Shown: positions 27,265-36,659, numbered from the stretch's first letter. The stretch is DNA of 64,000 bases from Nonlabens sp. Hel1_33_55 (GCF_900101765.1 NZ_LT627735.1:1488001-1552000), one strand, 5' to 3'. The notes: generated by a model not told the origin, from the letters alone. Translations and numbers: made by a program.

Positions 27265-28443
27265 ATGAGCAAAGAAATTTCCAAAAGATATGCCCAGCGA
27301 GGCGTTAGTGCCGGTAAGGAAGATGTACATAATGCTATCAAGAATGTGGACAAAGGCTTGTTCCCACAAGCTTTCTGTAAAATCGTTCCGGATTATTTGA
27401 CTGGCTCTGAAGATCACTGTCTCATCATGCATGCAGATGGTGCAGGAACAAAATCCAGTCTAGCATATACCTACTGGAAAGAAACTGGAGATCTATCGGT
27501 TTGGAAGGGAATTGCACAAGATGCGTTGATCATGAATATTGACGACCTACTTTGTGTGGGCGCTACAGAAAACATTCTCTTGTCAAGTACTATAGGACGC
27601 AATAAAAACCTAATTCCTGGCGAAGTCATCAGTGCCATTATCAATGGAACTGAAGAACTCATTGCAGATCTCAAATCCCACGGCGTTGAAATTATTTCTA
27701 CAGGCGGCGAGACGGCAGACGTCGGTGATCTAGTGCGTACAATTATTGTAGACTCCACGATAACCGCTAGAATGAAACGTAGCGATGTGATTGATAATGC
27801 CAACATTAAAGCTGGAGATGTAATTGTAGGCCTTACCAGTTACGGTCAAGCCAATTATGAATCTTCATACAATGGCGGCATGGGAAGCAATGGTCTTACC
27901 AGTGCGAGACATGATGTTTTCAATAAAGCAATAGCCCAAAAATATCCAGAGAGTTTTGACGCTGCAGTTCCTGAAGAACTCGTCTATTCTGGTTCTAAAA
28001 ATTTGGTTGATCGAGTTGAAGGAAGTGAATTGGATGCTGGTAAACTGGTGCTCTCTCCTACACGCACCTATGCACCCATCATCAAAAAGATACTGAGTAC
28101 CGTTGATAAAAATCAGCTACATGGGATGGTACACTGTAGTGGTGGTGCACAAACTAAAATTCTTCATTTTGTAGATCAGCTGCATATTATAAAAGACAAT
28201 CTTTTTCAATTACCACCATTGTTCAAGATGATTCAAGAAGAGTCTAAAACCGACTGGAAGGAAATGTATCAAGTATTCAATATGGGACATCGTATGGAAC
28301 TCTATGTTGATCCATCCATTGCACAAGAAATCATTGAAATATCAAAGTCCTTTAATGTTCCAGCTCAAATTGTAGGACGTGTCGAGGCGAGTGATTCTAA
28401 AAAACTGACTATCAAAAGTGAGTTTGGAACTTTTGAATATTGA
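27265..28443 (+). CDS. purM: AIR synthase (phosphoribosylformylglycinamidine cyclo-ligase)
   Basis: 392 aa, longer than the E. coli enzyme but normal for Bacteroidota. The N-terminus SKEISKRYAQRGVSAGKEDV is typical. ATP-binding signatures are LIMHADGAGTKSSLAY and MNIDDLLCVGATENILLSS, with GGETADVGD further on. The enzyme makes 5-aminoimidazole ribotide in purine synthesis. The C-terminal half is more diverged (SPTRTYAPIIKKIL, HCSGGAQTKILHFV). It is followed by the convergent msrA, and prfA and pyrF lie nearby as they often do in this group. Confidence 0.95.
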   Translation: MSKEISKRYAQRGVSAGKEDVHNAIKNVDKGLFPQAFCKIVPDYLTGSEDHCLIMHADGAGTKSSLAYTYWKETGDLSVWKGIAQDALIMNIDDLLCVGATENILLSSTIGRNKNLIPGEVISAIINGTEELIADLKSHGVEIISTGGETADVGDLVRTIIVDSTITARMKRSDVIDNANIKAGDVIVGLTSYGQANYESSYNGGMGSNGLTSARHDVFNKAIAQKYPESFDAAVPEELVYSGSKNLVDRVEGSELDAGKLVLSPTRTYAPIIKKILSTVDKNQLHGMVHCSGGAQTKILHFVDQLHIIKDNLFQLPPLFKMIQEESKTDWKEMYQVFNMGHRMELYVDPSIAQEIIEISKSFNVPAQIVGRVEASDSKKLTIKSEFGTFEY

Positions 28444-28471
28444 TGTACTAGTCGGCCGATTCGGTTTCTAG

Positions 28472-28942
28472 TTATTCCTCAAGTTTTTTGAGGATTTCCA
28501 GCTTAGGCTCGATGTATCTCTTACAAAATGGAGCATCAGGTCTGGTTCGATAATAATCTTGAATGGATGATCTCGACGCTTTAAATTCCACAAACTTTAA
28601 AATTTGCGTGATGTAGTTTTTATCTCGCTTTCGCGAAAGCGAGCTCATTACAACCTCTACCCTTTTCATCTGATTATCTTCCATCACGTAAACTGCGCTG
28701 CGATATTCTGAACGCCTCTGATGGTTTACCGTTGAGGAATGGGTTTCTAAATGTATGTCTATTAATTTCTCTAACGAGATTACTGCTAGATCTACATCTA
28801 CGAGAATAGCCTCGCTCCAAGTATCATGTGGTGCGAGACTTTTTATATAACCCTGACGAACATTTGAAACGCCTTCAAGTTGCTGAAAAACTGCTTCTGT
28901 GCACCAATGGCAGCCACCACCAAGACCTATGATTTGTATAAT
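28472..28942 (-). CDS. msrA: Peptide methionine sulfoxide reductase MsrA, no ATG/GTG/TTG start
   Basis: The reverse strand encodes 156 aa without interruption from about 28942: GLGGGCHWCTEAVFQQLEGV at the start carries the catalytic GCxWC motif, YIKSLAPHDTWSEAILVD follows the usual MsrA substrate loop, HSSTVNHQRRSEYRSAVY is the HxQGNDxGTQYRS-type motif, and KFVEFKASRSSIQDYY is the usual C-terminal part. It reduces methionine sulfoxide. No ATG, GTG or TTG lies in frame between the TAA at 28949 and GLGGG; the possible starts are ATT (28942) and ATA (28939). It is either a true rare-start gene, placed six bases after its upstream neighbour, or a gene that lost its start. The palindrome at 28626 encodes SSLSRKR in a variable loop. 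Confidence 0.85.
   Translation of the reverse strand: MIQIIGLGGGCHWCTEAVFQQLEGVSNVRQGYIKSLAPHDTWSEAILVDVDLAVISLEKLIDIHLETHSSTVNHQRRSEYRSAVYVMEDNQMKRVEVVMSSLSRKRDKNYITQILKFVEFKASRSSIQDYYRTRPDAPFCKRYIEPKLEILKKLEE
28626..28641. repeat. Palindrome CGCTTTCGCGAAAGCG, exact copy
   Basis: Inside msrA, flanked by GAGCTCATT, the extended consensus. Read as LSRKR within a loop where MsrA families vary in length. Confidence 0.9.
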
Positions 28943-28948
28943 ATTATT

Positions 28949-29563
28949 TTATTTAAATCGATAGGAAATACCTGCTTGAAGCAGTAGACTCACATCCTCG
29001 CCAGCAGTTTGCCAGTTCCTTGTACCTTTAAATGAGTTTATTGGATCAGTCCAAAACACTCCCGTTTCAGCAATTAAACGTAATTGATCATGTAATCGTA
29101 ACGAGAAAATACCATTTGCCGTTACGCTTACAAACCTATCTTCTAATGCTGGAATATTATTATTTTTTATCTGTACAAAGTCTTGTTGCGTGAACCCAAG
29201 ACCCACATTGTAGCCAATGTTAAAGACCTTATCAGCTCTTAATCGCTCATAGAGAGCAGAGATCGTAAAAGACTCCACAGTTCCATCCAGTGGGCTGCGG
29301 GTTTGATAATCATCACCAACCACATTGACACTTGTATTTTGAAATCTCATTTTCATACCATCAAACCTATCTTTAAAATTATACTTTAGATCGAAGAAAA
29401 TGGATGCTGGTGAGTCATAAGCTGTGTTCACACTATTATCGGCTTCCTCTATGAAATAATAGGCGCCAGTTCCTGCACCAGCACTTATTTCAAATGATTG
29501 ACTGTTAGCATAAAGTGCAATAAAGAAAATACTACAGGTAAAGAATTTTATCATGGTCGTCAT
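28949..29563 (-). CDS. Outer-membrane beta-barrel-like secreted protein
   Basis: 204 aa from the ATG at 29563 (MTTMIKFFTCSIFFIALYAN), a clean signal peptide ending NSQS; an earlier ATG at 29611 would add 16 residues of unlikely sequence. The mature part alternates hydrophobic residues in beta fashion (FEISAGAGTGAYYF, RLIAETGVFWTD) and ends LLLQAGISYRFK, with a terminal aromatic-basic pattern normal for outer-membrane barrels. The family is not recognised. It stops six bases before the msrA reading frame. Confidence 0.65.
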   Translation of the reverse strand: MTTMIKFFTCSIFFIALYANSQSFEISAGAGTGAYYFIEEADNSVNTAYDSPASIFFDLKYNFKDRFDGMKMRFQNTSVNVVGDDYQTRSPLDGTVESFTISALYERLRADKVFNIGYNVGLGFTQQDFVQIKNNNIPALEDRFVSVTANGIFSLRLHDQLRLIAETGVFWTDPINSFKGTRNWQTAGEDVSLLLQAGISYRFK

Positions 29564-29644
29564 TTTTGTTAGGATATCGAACCAATTACTATGCCTTAAA
29601 ATCACAGTCAATTTCCGTATTTTCGCAAGACTTGAGAAAAGAAG

Positions 29645-30721
29645 ATGCTAGATAAATTAAACATAGTAAAAACGAGGTTTGACGAGGTCAATGATCTGAT
29701 CATCCAGCCCGATATCATTCAGGACCAGAAGCGCTACGTCTCGCTGACAAAGGAATATAAGGATCTCAAAGATCTTATGGACAAGCGGGAAATCTATATG
29801 GAATTGACTGCAAATAAAACCGAAGCTGAGGAGATTATCGCAGATGGTAGCGATCCAGACATGGCCGAAATGGCTCAAATGCAGCTAGACGAAGCAAATG
29901 AAGCGATACCAAAACTGGAAGAGGAAATCAGAATGATGATGATCCCTAAAGATCCAGAAGATGCCAAAAATGCCGTGATGGAAATACGCGCAGGAACTGG
30001 TGGTGATGAAGCGAGTATTTTTGCGGGTGATCTTTACAGAATGTACGAGAAATACTGCTCCACTAAAGGTTGGAGCACCAATGTGGTAGATACAAGTCAT
30101 GGAACCAGCGGCGGTTTCAAGGAAATTATTTTTGAAGTCAATGGCCCTGATGTTTACGGCACCCTAAAATTTGAAGCTGGTGTGCATCGTGTACAACGTG
30201 TGCCACAAACCGAAACTCAAGGTCGTGTTCATACCAGTGCAGCCACAGTAATGGTTTTACCAGAAGCGGAAGAGTTTGACGTACAACTTGATATGAGCGA
30301 GGTGCGTATTGAACGCACAACGTCAACTGGACCTGGTGGACAGTCTGTAAATACAACCTATTCTGCTATCAAATTACATCACGAACCTACGGGCATGATC
30401 GTGAGCTGTCAGGATGAAAAATCATCACATAAGAACCTTGAAAAAGCATTGAAAGTATTGCGTTCTCGATTGTATGAGATTGAGTTAGCAAAGAAAATGG
30501 AAGCCGATAGCGCCTTGCGTAAAACCATGGTAAGTTCTGGTGACCGTAGTGCAAAGATCAGAACCTACAATTACCCACAAGGTCGTGTGACTGATCACCG
30601 CATCAATCTAACGTTATATGATCTGGATAACATCATCAACGGTGACGTTCAAAAGATCATTGATGAGCTGCAACTAGTAGACAACACAGAGAAGATGCAA
30701 ATGAATGATGATGGTATCTAA
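29645..30721 (+). CDS. prfA: Peptide chain release factor 1
   Basis: 358 aa. The GGQ tripeptide that triggers peptidyl-tRNA hydrolysis is in TGPGGQSVNTTYSAI at about residue 230, and the PVT-like stop-codon recognition region and the core MEIRAGTGGDEASIFAGDL are present. It terminates translation at UAA and UAG. The genome should also hold RF2, outside this window. It is divergent from the barrel gene with about 80 bases between starts. Confidence 0.96.
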   Translation: MLDKLNIVKTRFDEVNDLIIQPDIIQDQKRYVSLTKEYKDLKDLMDKREIYMELTANKTEAEEIIADGSDPDMAEMAQMQLDEANEAIPKLEEEIRMMMIPKDPEDAKNAVMEIRAGTGGDEASIFAGDLYRMYEKYCSTKGWSTNVVDTSHGTSGGFKEIIFEVNGPDVYGTLKFEAGVHRVQRVPQTETQGRVHTSAATVMVLPEAEEFDVQLDMSEVRIERTTSTGPGGQSVNTTYSAIKLHHEPTGMIVSCQDEKSSHKNLEKALKVLRSRLYEIELAKKMEADSALRKTMVSSGDRSAKIRTYNYPQGRVTDHRINLTLYDLDNIINGDVQKIIDELQLVDNTEKMQMNDDGI

Positions 30722-30877
30722 ACCCGTTTGAAGTTTTACGATTTTTTCCATCAACAAAAGAAGTAATTAGATGAATGACGAAAAGCTATTAAATCAAATA
30801 TAAGAATGCTTCTTATGAAATTAGTTTTCCCTGTTTAAATCGAAGGCTTAAGATTTTAATTAAATAAAATTGAACTA

Positions 30878-31489
30878 TTGAATATTGTAAAAAGACTACT
30901 TATTTGCCTTTTTGTTTTTTATGGAATCACAGCCATTAGTCAAGACTATGTGACGTCTGAAAACTTCAAATTGAAATTAATCAAGGCAAAGAAAGCATCT
31001 GGTTCTACTTGGGAATACACGATAAAAACTTCAAAACAGACTAAAAAGGCTCAGGTAAGACTACGCCTTAAATCTTTAACAGGACAAAAAGAAAGTTTTG
31101 ATCCCAACAAATTTTACTTAGTATCTAATGAAGCTAATGTCAGAGTACGACCGCTGGATGTAAGGTATAATTATGCAGCTGGCTGGATCTTTATACCCTT
31201 TAATAGACTAGCCTTCAATTCTATGGATGCTCAAAAAGTGAAAGATCTAGTATCCTACGATCCTGACATTAAAGACACTTTCCAGAATTATGACATCGAC
31301 GGCTTTGAAAACATATCTCCCGATATCAACTTTGGAACTAAGAAAAAACCTAAAATCTTTCCATCTTATCTCGAACCAGAAGACCTGAAATCATGCAAAT
31401 TAGATTTGTATTTTGCGTTGCCTAATGAGTTAAAAAACTTTGAGATCTATCATGGTGATGAGAAAATAGCTAACGTTACTCTCAAATAA
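30878..31489 (+). CDS. Secreted hypothetical protein
   Basis: 203 aa from a TTG start (TTG AAT ATT GTA), which gives a full signal peptide (MNIVKRLLICLFVFYGITAI, cleaved near SQDY). The mature part has a repeated KxSGSTWEYTIKTSKQ-like start and a beta-rich middle (VRLRLKSLTGQKESF). I do not recognise a family. No ATG start would retain the signal peptide. It lies between prfA and a lipoprotein gene, in the same direction as pyrF. Confidence 0.7.
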   Translation: MNIVKRLLICLFVFYGITAISQDYVTSENFKLKLIKAKKASGSTWEYTIKTSKQTKKAQVRLRLKSLTGQKESFDPNKFYLVSNEANVRVRPLDVRYNYAAGWIFIPFNRLAFNSMDAQKVKDLVSYDPDIKDTFQNYDIDGFENISPDINFGTKKKPKIFPSYLEPEDLKSCKLDLYFALPNELKNFEIYHGDEKIANVTLK

Positions 31490-31518
31490 ATTATCGAGAT
31501 ACACCAACCTGCTACAGC

Positions 31519-32148
31519 ATGCGAGAATCGAGTCTAACCATTCTATCTAGCGACTTTTTAAAAACTATAAAGTTTTTAGCAAGTCTGCTCCTTATCATTT
31601 TTACAACCGGTTGTGGAATTCAACAATCCAACAAACAGTTAGATTCTCAAAATAAGATTTTAGGCAACCCTGCTGATAACTTAAGGTATGACTATGCAGG
31701 AACTTTTGATCAGGATGATCTTACTTTTCTTCAAGAAACTTTTAGGTGGAATCAAGATCTTTTAGTCATCAACTACAATTTATCAGATGATGACTGCACG
31801 ATCAAATTAAACAAACCAACAGACCCAAAAACCAGATACGATCGCTCCCGCAACTATTGGGAACCTTTTTACAATGACATCAATGTAATGGGTGCAAAAG
31901 TGGTTCATGTGGAAGCGAGCGAGCGATATGGTAAAGCATTTGGCTCCTACTCGAATCGCTATTATTGGGATGAAAAAGGGTTCTTGTTAGATCACTTTTT
32001 TAATAATGCCAGAGAATGTGAAAATGTTCTAGTTGTGAATAAAGAAGGTAAATTCTATCAGGAGAACCGCTCTTACAGTCAGGAGCAAGTTGCTTATTAT
32101 ATTGCGAAATTGAAAAGTCAATTACCAGAAGATCCTTTAGAAAACTAA
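31519..32148 (+). CDS. Lipoprotein of unknown function upstream of pyrF
   Basis: 209 aa. The signal region ends in TTGC (lipobox), after a long n-region. The mature part contains YDYAGTFDQDDLTFLQETF and a conserved-looking NYWEPFYNDINVMG, and ends YSQEQVAYYIAKLK. No enzymatic motif is seen. The stop is directly followed by the pyrF start (no gap), so the two are translated together. Confidence 0.7.
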   Translation: MRESSLTILSSDFLKTIKFLASLLLIIFTTGCGIQQSNKQLDSQNKILGNPADNLRYDYAGTFDQDDLTFLQETFRWNQDLLVINYNLSDDDCTIKLNKPTDPKTRYDRSRNYWEPFYNDINVMGAKVVHVEASERYGKAFGSYSNRYYWDEKGFLLDHFFNNARECENVLVVNKEGKFYQENRSYSQEQVAYYIAKLKSQLPEDPLEN

Positions 32149-32964
32149 ATGAAGTCAAAAGAACTTACAAAACAGATTCAAGAAAAAAAATCCTTTCTAT
32201 GTGTAGGTCTTGACGTGGATTTGGATAAGATCCCACCACATCTGTTGCAGGAAGAGGATCCTTTGTTCGCTTTCGCGAACGCGATAATAGATGCAACCCA
32301 CGACCTATGCGTAGCCTATAAACCCAACACTGCATTCTTTGAAGCTTATGGAGTCAAAGGCTGGAGATCACTGGAAAAAACCATTAACTATCTTAACGAA
32401 AACTACCCCAACCACTTCACAATCGCAGATGCCAAACGCGGCGATATAGGCAATACCTCAACGCGATATGCCAAAGCTTTTTTTGAGGATCTCAACTTTG
32501 ACAGCGTTACCATTGCGCCTTATATGGGAAAAGATAGTGTCGAACCATTTCTGGAATTTGAAAACAAGTTTGCGATACTTCTGGCACTTACTTCTAACGC
32601 AGGAGCTTTTGATTTTCAAACGCTTACATCAGAGAATAAACCGCTATATCAAAAGGTTTTAGAAACGGCTTCTCAATACAAAAACAGCGACCGATTAATG
32701 TACGTAGTTGGTGCTACCAAAGCAGAATACCTTAAAGAAATACGACAAATCGTACCAGATTCATTCCTGCTCGTGCCTGGTGTAGGTGCTCAAGGTGGCA
32801 GTCTTGAAGAAGTTTTCAAATATGGAGCAAACGACAAAGTTGGATTATTGGTAAATTCCTCTAGAGGAATATTGTACGCTTCCCAAAAAGAAGATTTTGC
32901 TGAAGCTGCTCGCTCTAAGGCACAGGAATTACAGGAGCAAATGGCCACACTCCTATCGGTCTAA
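32149..32964 (+). CDS. pyrF: Orotidine 5'-phosphate decarboxylase (long form)
   Basis: 271 aa, the longer OMPDC subfamily. The start FLCVGLDVDLDKIPPHL and the catalytic DAKRGDIGNTSTRYA are clear, with VVGATKAEYLKEIR and LVPGVGAQGGSLEEV after it. It makes UMP from OMP in pyrimidine synthesis. A near-copy of the palindrome (CGCTTTCGCGAACGCG, 32268-32283) encodes FAFANA, which may be native to the enzyme. The last four bases overlap the convergent gene. Confidence 0.95.
   Translation: MKSKELTKQIQEKKSFLCVGLDVDLDKIPPHLLQEEDPLFAFANAIIDATHDLCVAYKPNTAFFEAYGVKGWRSLEKTINYLNENYPNHFTIADAKRGDIGNTSTRYAKAFFEDLNFDSVTIAPYMGKDSVEPFLEFENKFAILLALTSNAGAFDFQTLTSENKPLYQKVLETASQYKNSDRLMYVVGATKAEYLKEIRQIVPDSFLLVPGVGAQGGSLEEVFKYGANDKVGLLVNSSRGILYASQKEDFAEAARSKAQELQEQMATLLSV
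32268..32283. repeat. Palindrome-like sequence, 15 of 16 bases, in pyrF
   Basis: CGCTTTCGCGAACGCG, read as FAFANA. PyrF proteins often have FAN at this place, so it may be chance similarity. Confidence 0.4.
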
Positions 32965-34958
32965 TATTTTCGTTTATAAAATAGCTTCCCATCACGGCCG
33001 TATACTTTCCATGTGCCGGTTTGTTCTCCTTTCTTGTAGCGACCAGAAATCTTAAGATCGCCGTTAGCGTAGTATTCTTTAAACACACCATCTGGTTTGC
33101 CGTCCTTTAGTGAAACTCTTGATTTAGTTTTACCATTCGAGTACTTGGTTTCATAACGGCTCGCGGTAAAATCATTCGGGAAAATGTCAATTCTGAAGAT
33201 TGTTTCAGAATCAATTTCATCCTTGACTGTAATAAAATCCATGGGCTGATTCCTATATTTTTCTTCCAGTCGTATTGCATCCAGATCATATTCCTTATCA
33301 TAATGTAGCGCCAGCTTTGAATCAAACCTATCTTCTACCGCGATTAATTCCACACCTATCTGTGTCAATTGTGAGAAAAACGGTTCTTCTTTAGCAAGTA
33401 ATTCTTTAGACTCTGTTGTCAAGAATCCTTTTCCCGCGGCTAGTGCTAGATTGGTATTCACATAGAGAAACACATTACTACTGGAGTAAAATTCATCTTC
33501 AAAATCTATGAAATAATCATTTCTTGCCAGCGTTTTTCTTTCTTCATAAGAATCAATAAAGAGTTTCAATGTTTTAGGCGAGTTACTAAACACCACGTAA
33601 TCATCGATGGTTGTGTAATAGGGTTTCTCGATACGCTCAAACATGCTTCCCAAAATCAGTTTGAAAAAGCCCTTGATTTCTAAATAATTGATCTGATAAT
33701 CGCGATAGGTTACCGTCTTGAACTTGACCGGCGTGCGCTTTCTGATTTGCTTCTGGATCTTGTTCAAACTTGCAGTGCTCACGTCAACATCTTTTGACTT
33801 GAGCACGATAACCAGACCTTCTTGTTCTTCATCTCCATTCAGGAATTGCTTCCTGCCTGCCGGCAGGCAGGTCGCGAAAGCGATCTCATCATCTACCCAT
33901 TCGTAAAAATCATGCTCTAGTGAAATGTCAAGAAACTTCTCTACACGCTTTTTACCATCTTCATAAGTCTTGAGCGTTTCAGGATTTGAGGTAGAAACTA
34001 AATCATAAAAATTGTCGTGCAAGTCCTTAAATTCCTCAAAAGCGAAGCTGACGAAAAATGCCGTACTTTCAGGAATCACCTCTGTAATATCACGAGTTGT
34101 CGTACCACTTTTCTCTAAGGCTCGTATTAAACTAATCGTCGTAGCGCCACTAGTCGTCGCACCTGTAGCGGTAAGTAACTTGTCATTCTTCTCATCAATA
34201 CTCCATCCTGAAAAGGTAAAAGCATTGGTGAGCAGGTCTATATTTTCGCTAGGTTCATTGGAGAAAATACGGTAGTAGTCCTTGATCATTTTATGATTCA
34301 AGTAAAACCTTAAAAGATCATTTTGCTTAACCTGATGTTGTACCTCTAGGAATTGTAGATCACGACCTATGGTAGGGCTTTGATATTCGGTGATGCTTTT
34401 TTCTACTAGATTGCCGGTGTAGGATGCGATCATCTGGTTTTCTATAAACCCTATGGTTAAGGTCTCATAAGACTCCTGATCTGTGATTTCAGTCAGTTCC
34501 ACGTTTTCAAAACTGCGTTTAGTTACTTTGAAACCATCGCTTAAAAACTGATTGATGTTTTTCTTAATCAAATTGAGTCTGGAAAGCTTACCTAGATCGA
34601 CGATATATAGAAAACCATAATCATCGCGCTTGATCATGTGCGTACTCACAATTAAGTCACGATCACCAATGACCTCAAACAAATCAGTTTCTGACTGAAA
34701 CATGGAGTCAATCGCATTGAGCGCTGCACTCATTTCATGAATCTGCTCATTAGTCTGGAAATGATCCCAGATCTCACTTTTGGAAAGTGTCTTTAGATTA
34801 GAAATAGGTTCATCCATCTCAAAAAAGAAAATCGCATCTGAAGGTATCAGATAAATGGAATTTATGTTGTCCTGCTTGACTATAAAAAACTGGATGGCTT
34901 GATATACTAGAAATCCTATTACTAAAAGGATTGTGATCCAGATGATTTTCTTTTTCAT
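32961..34958 (-). CDS. Membrane-anchored protein with MORN-like C-terminal repeats (DUF3352-like)
   Basis: 665 aa. One N-terminal membrane anchor (KIIWITILLVIGFLVYQAI) is followed by a large exported domain with two similar halves (SDAIFFFEMDEPISNLK; PESTAFFVSFAFEEFK), a DUF3352-like arrangement. The C-terminus has short repeats of the MORN/YwqK kind: YSNGKTKSRV, KPDGVFKEYYANGDLK, GEQTGTWKVYGRDGK. A short peptide TCLPAGR in the middle is encoded by a 20-bp palindrome placed inside a copy of the CGCTTTCGCGA element. It convergently overlaps pyrF by four bases. Function unknown. Confidence 0.65.
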   Translation of the reverse strand: MKKKIIWITILLVIGFLVYQAIQFFIVKQDNINSIYLIPSDAIFFFEMDEPISNLKTLSKSEIWDHFQTNEQIHEMSAALNAIDSMFQSETDLFEVIGDRDLIVSTHMIKRDDYGFLYIVDLGKLSRLNLIKKNINQFLSDGFKVTKRSFENVELTEITDQESYETLTIGFIENQMIASYTGNLVEKSITEYQSPTIGRDLQFLEVQHQVKQNDLLRFYLNHKMIKDYYRIFSNEPSENIDLLTNAFTFSGWSIDEKNDKLLTATGATTSGATTISLIRALEKSGTTTRDITEVIPESTAFFVSFAFEEFKDLHDNFYDLVSTSNPETLKTYEDGKKRVEKFLDISLEHDFYEWVDDEIAFATCLPAGRKQFLNGDEEQEGLVIVLKSKDVDVSTASLNKIQKQIRKRTPVKFKTVTYRDYQINYLEIKGFFKLILGSMFERIEKPYYTTIDDYVVFSNSPKTLKLFIDSYEERKTLARNDYFIDFEDEFYSSSNVFLYVNTNLALAAGKGFLTTESKELLAKEEPFFSQLTQIGVELIAVEDRFDSKLALHYDKEYDLDAIRLEEKYRNQPMDFITVKDEIDSETIFRIDIFPNDFTASRYETKYSNGKTKSRVSLKDGKPDGVFKEYYANGDLKISGRYKKGEQTGTWKVYGRDGKLFYKRKY
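33852..33871. repeat. 20-bp palindrome CCTGCCTGCCGGCAGGCAGG
   Basis: A perfect palindrome inside the DUF3352-like gene, encoding CLPAGR. It is flanked on one side by TCGCGAAAGCG, half of the common palindrome, and on the other by GAAGCA-type remnants, as though inserted into it. Confidence 0.75.
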
Positions 34959-34970
34959 TTATCTATTTAA

Positions 34971-36599
34971 TCACGTCTGTATCACCCCAAGATTAAAGTC
35001 CTTAGTAATAGGTGCATGATTAGCTGCCTCGATACCCATAGAAATCCATTTTCTGGTATCTATTGGGTCTATAACAGCATCTGTCCAGATTCTTGCGGCG
35101 GCGTAGTAAGGCGATACTTGATCGTCGTAGCGATCTTTTGTTTTGGCGAAAAGTTCTTTTTCCTCTTCTTCGCTTAATTTCTTTCCAGATTTCTCCATGG
35201 ATGCCTTTTCGATTTGCATCAATACTTTGGCAGCACTATTACCGCTCATCACGGCTAGTTCTGCACTAGGCCACGCGACTATCAATCGTGGATCGTAAGC
35301 TTTACCACACATCGCATAGTTTCCTGCTCCGTAACTGTTACCTATCACAATCGTAAATTTTGGTACGACGCTATTAGAAACCGCACTCACCATTTTAGCA
35401 CCATCTTTTATGATACCACCATGTTCACTTTTAGATCCTACCATAAAACCAGTAACATCCTGTAAAAAAACTAACGGTATTTTCTTTTGATTACAATTGG
35501 CTATGAATCTTGTCGATTTATCAGCACTATCACTGTAGATCACACCGCCGAATTGCATCTCACCTTTCTTAGTCTTTACAATTTTGCGTTGATTGGCAAC
35601 GATTCCAACTGACCAGCCATTGATACGAGCATAACCATTAATAATGGTCTGGCCGTACCCAGCTTTGTACTCGTCAAAGGAATCTGCATCAATAATACGC
35701 TCAATGATTTCCATCATATCATATTGCGCGCTGCGCTCTCGTGGTAACACACCGTATATTTCTTGCGGATCCTTGGCAGGCTTTGTTGCCTTTATTTTAT
35801 TGAATCCAGCTTTATCAAAATCGCCAATTTTACCCATCACGCTTTTGATTCTTTCAAGAGCATCTTTGTCGTCTTTGGCTTTATAATCAGTAACACCACT
35901 AATCTCACAGTGAGTGGTCGCGCCGCCTAGCGTTTCATTATCGATGGATTCTCCTATGGCTGCTTTTACTAAGTAGCTTCCTGCTAGAAAAATACTACCG
36001 GTTTTATCTACAATCATCGCCTCATCGCTCATGATAGGCAAATAGGCTCCACCAGCGACACAGCTTCCCATAACTGCAGCAATCTGGGTAATTCCCATAC
36101 TGCTCATGACCGCATTATTTCTAAAAATGCGACCGAAGTGCTCCTTATCAGGAAAAATCTCATCCTGCATGGGCAGATAAACCCCAGCACTATCCACTAG
36201 ATAGATGATGGGCAGCCTATTTTCCATAGCAATTTCCTGAGCACGCAAGTTTTTCTTACCAGTAATAGGGAACCACGCTCCAGCTTTTACCGTGGCGTCA
36301 TTTGCCACAACAATTACCTGTTTTCCTGACACATGACCTATCTTGACCACAACGCCACCGCTGGGACAGCCGCCGTGTTCTGCGTACATTCCATCACCTG
36401 CAAAGGCTCCTATTTCCACCGCTTTGTCTTCATCATCTAATAAGTAGTTGATGCGCTCTCTGGCTGTCATTTTTCCTTTGGAATGGTGTTTTGCGATGCG
36501 CTTCTCACCACCGCCCAGGCGGACTTTGGCAAATCTTTGTCGTAAATCTGACACTAATAATTTATTGTGATCTTCGTTCTTGTTGAAGTCTAAGTCCAT
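34971..36599 (-). CDS. Acyl-CoA carboxylase, carboxyltransferase (beta) subunit
   Basis: 542 aa. The carboxyltransferase motifs are GGCPSGGVVVKIGHVSGK, ANDATVKAGAWFPITGKK, VDSAGVYLPMQDEIFPD and VMGSCVAGGAYLPIMSDE, with the CoA-binding SGVTDYKAKDDK region near the middle. The pattern is that of methylcrotonyl-CoA or propionyl-CoA carboxylase beta subunits; it lacks the biotin carboxylase part, which must be encoded elsewhere. Probably used in leucine breakdown or propionyl-CoA handling. It lies downstream of and convergent to nothing in particular and has a palindrome upstream of the start. Confidence 0.88.
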   Translation of the reverse strand: MDLDFNKNEDHNKLLVSDLRQRFAKVRLGGGEKRIAKHHSKGKMTARERINYLLDDEDKAVEIGAFAGDGMYAEHGGCPSGGVVVKIGHVSGKQVIVVANDATVKAGAWFPITGKKNLRAQEIAMENRLPIIYLVDSAGVYLPMQDEIFPDKEHFGRIFRNNAVMSSMGITQIAAVMGSCVAGGAYLPIMSDEAMIVDKTGSIFLAGSYLVKAAIGESIDNETLGGATTHCEISGVTDYKAKDDKDALERIKSVMGKIGDFDKAGFNKIKATKPAKDPQEIYGVLPRERSAQYDMMEIIERIIDADSFDEYKAGYGQTIINGYARINGWSVGIVANQRKIVKTKKGEMQFGGVIYSDSADKSTRFIANCNQKKIPLVFLQDVTGFMVGSKSEHGGIIKDGAKMVSAVSNSVVPKFTIVIGNSYGAGNYAMCGKAYDPRLIVAWPSAELAVMSGNSAAKVLMQIEKASMEKSGKKLSEEEEKELFAKTKDRYDDQVSPYYAAARIWTDAVIDPIDTRKWISMGIEAANHAPITKDFNLGVIQT

Positions 36600-36659
36600 G
36601 CAGGGTGCTTTTTCTCAAAAATAATGTTTTTGGGATTCAAAAGATGCTTGAAATGAGTC

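Noticed and set aside
28472..28687. 71-aa reverse gene as an independent hypothetical protein
   Set aside because: It is the C-terminal half of MsrA, as the upstream codons in the same frame carry the GCHWC active site.
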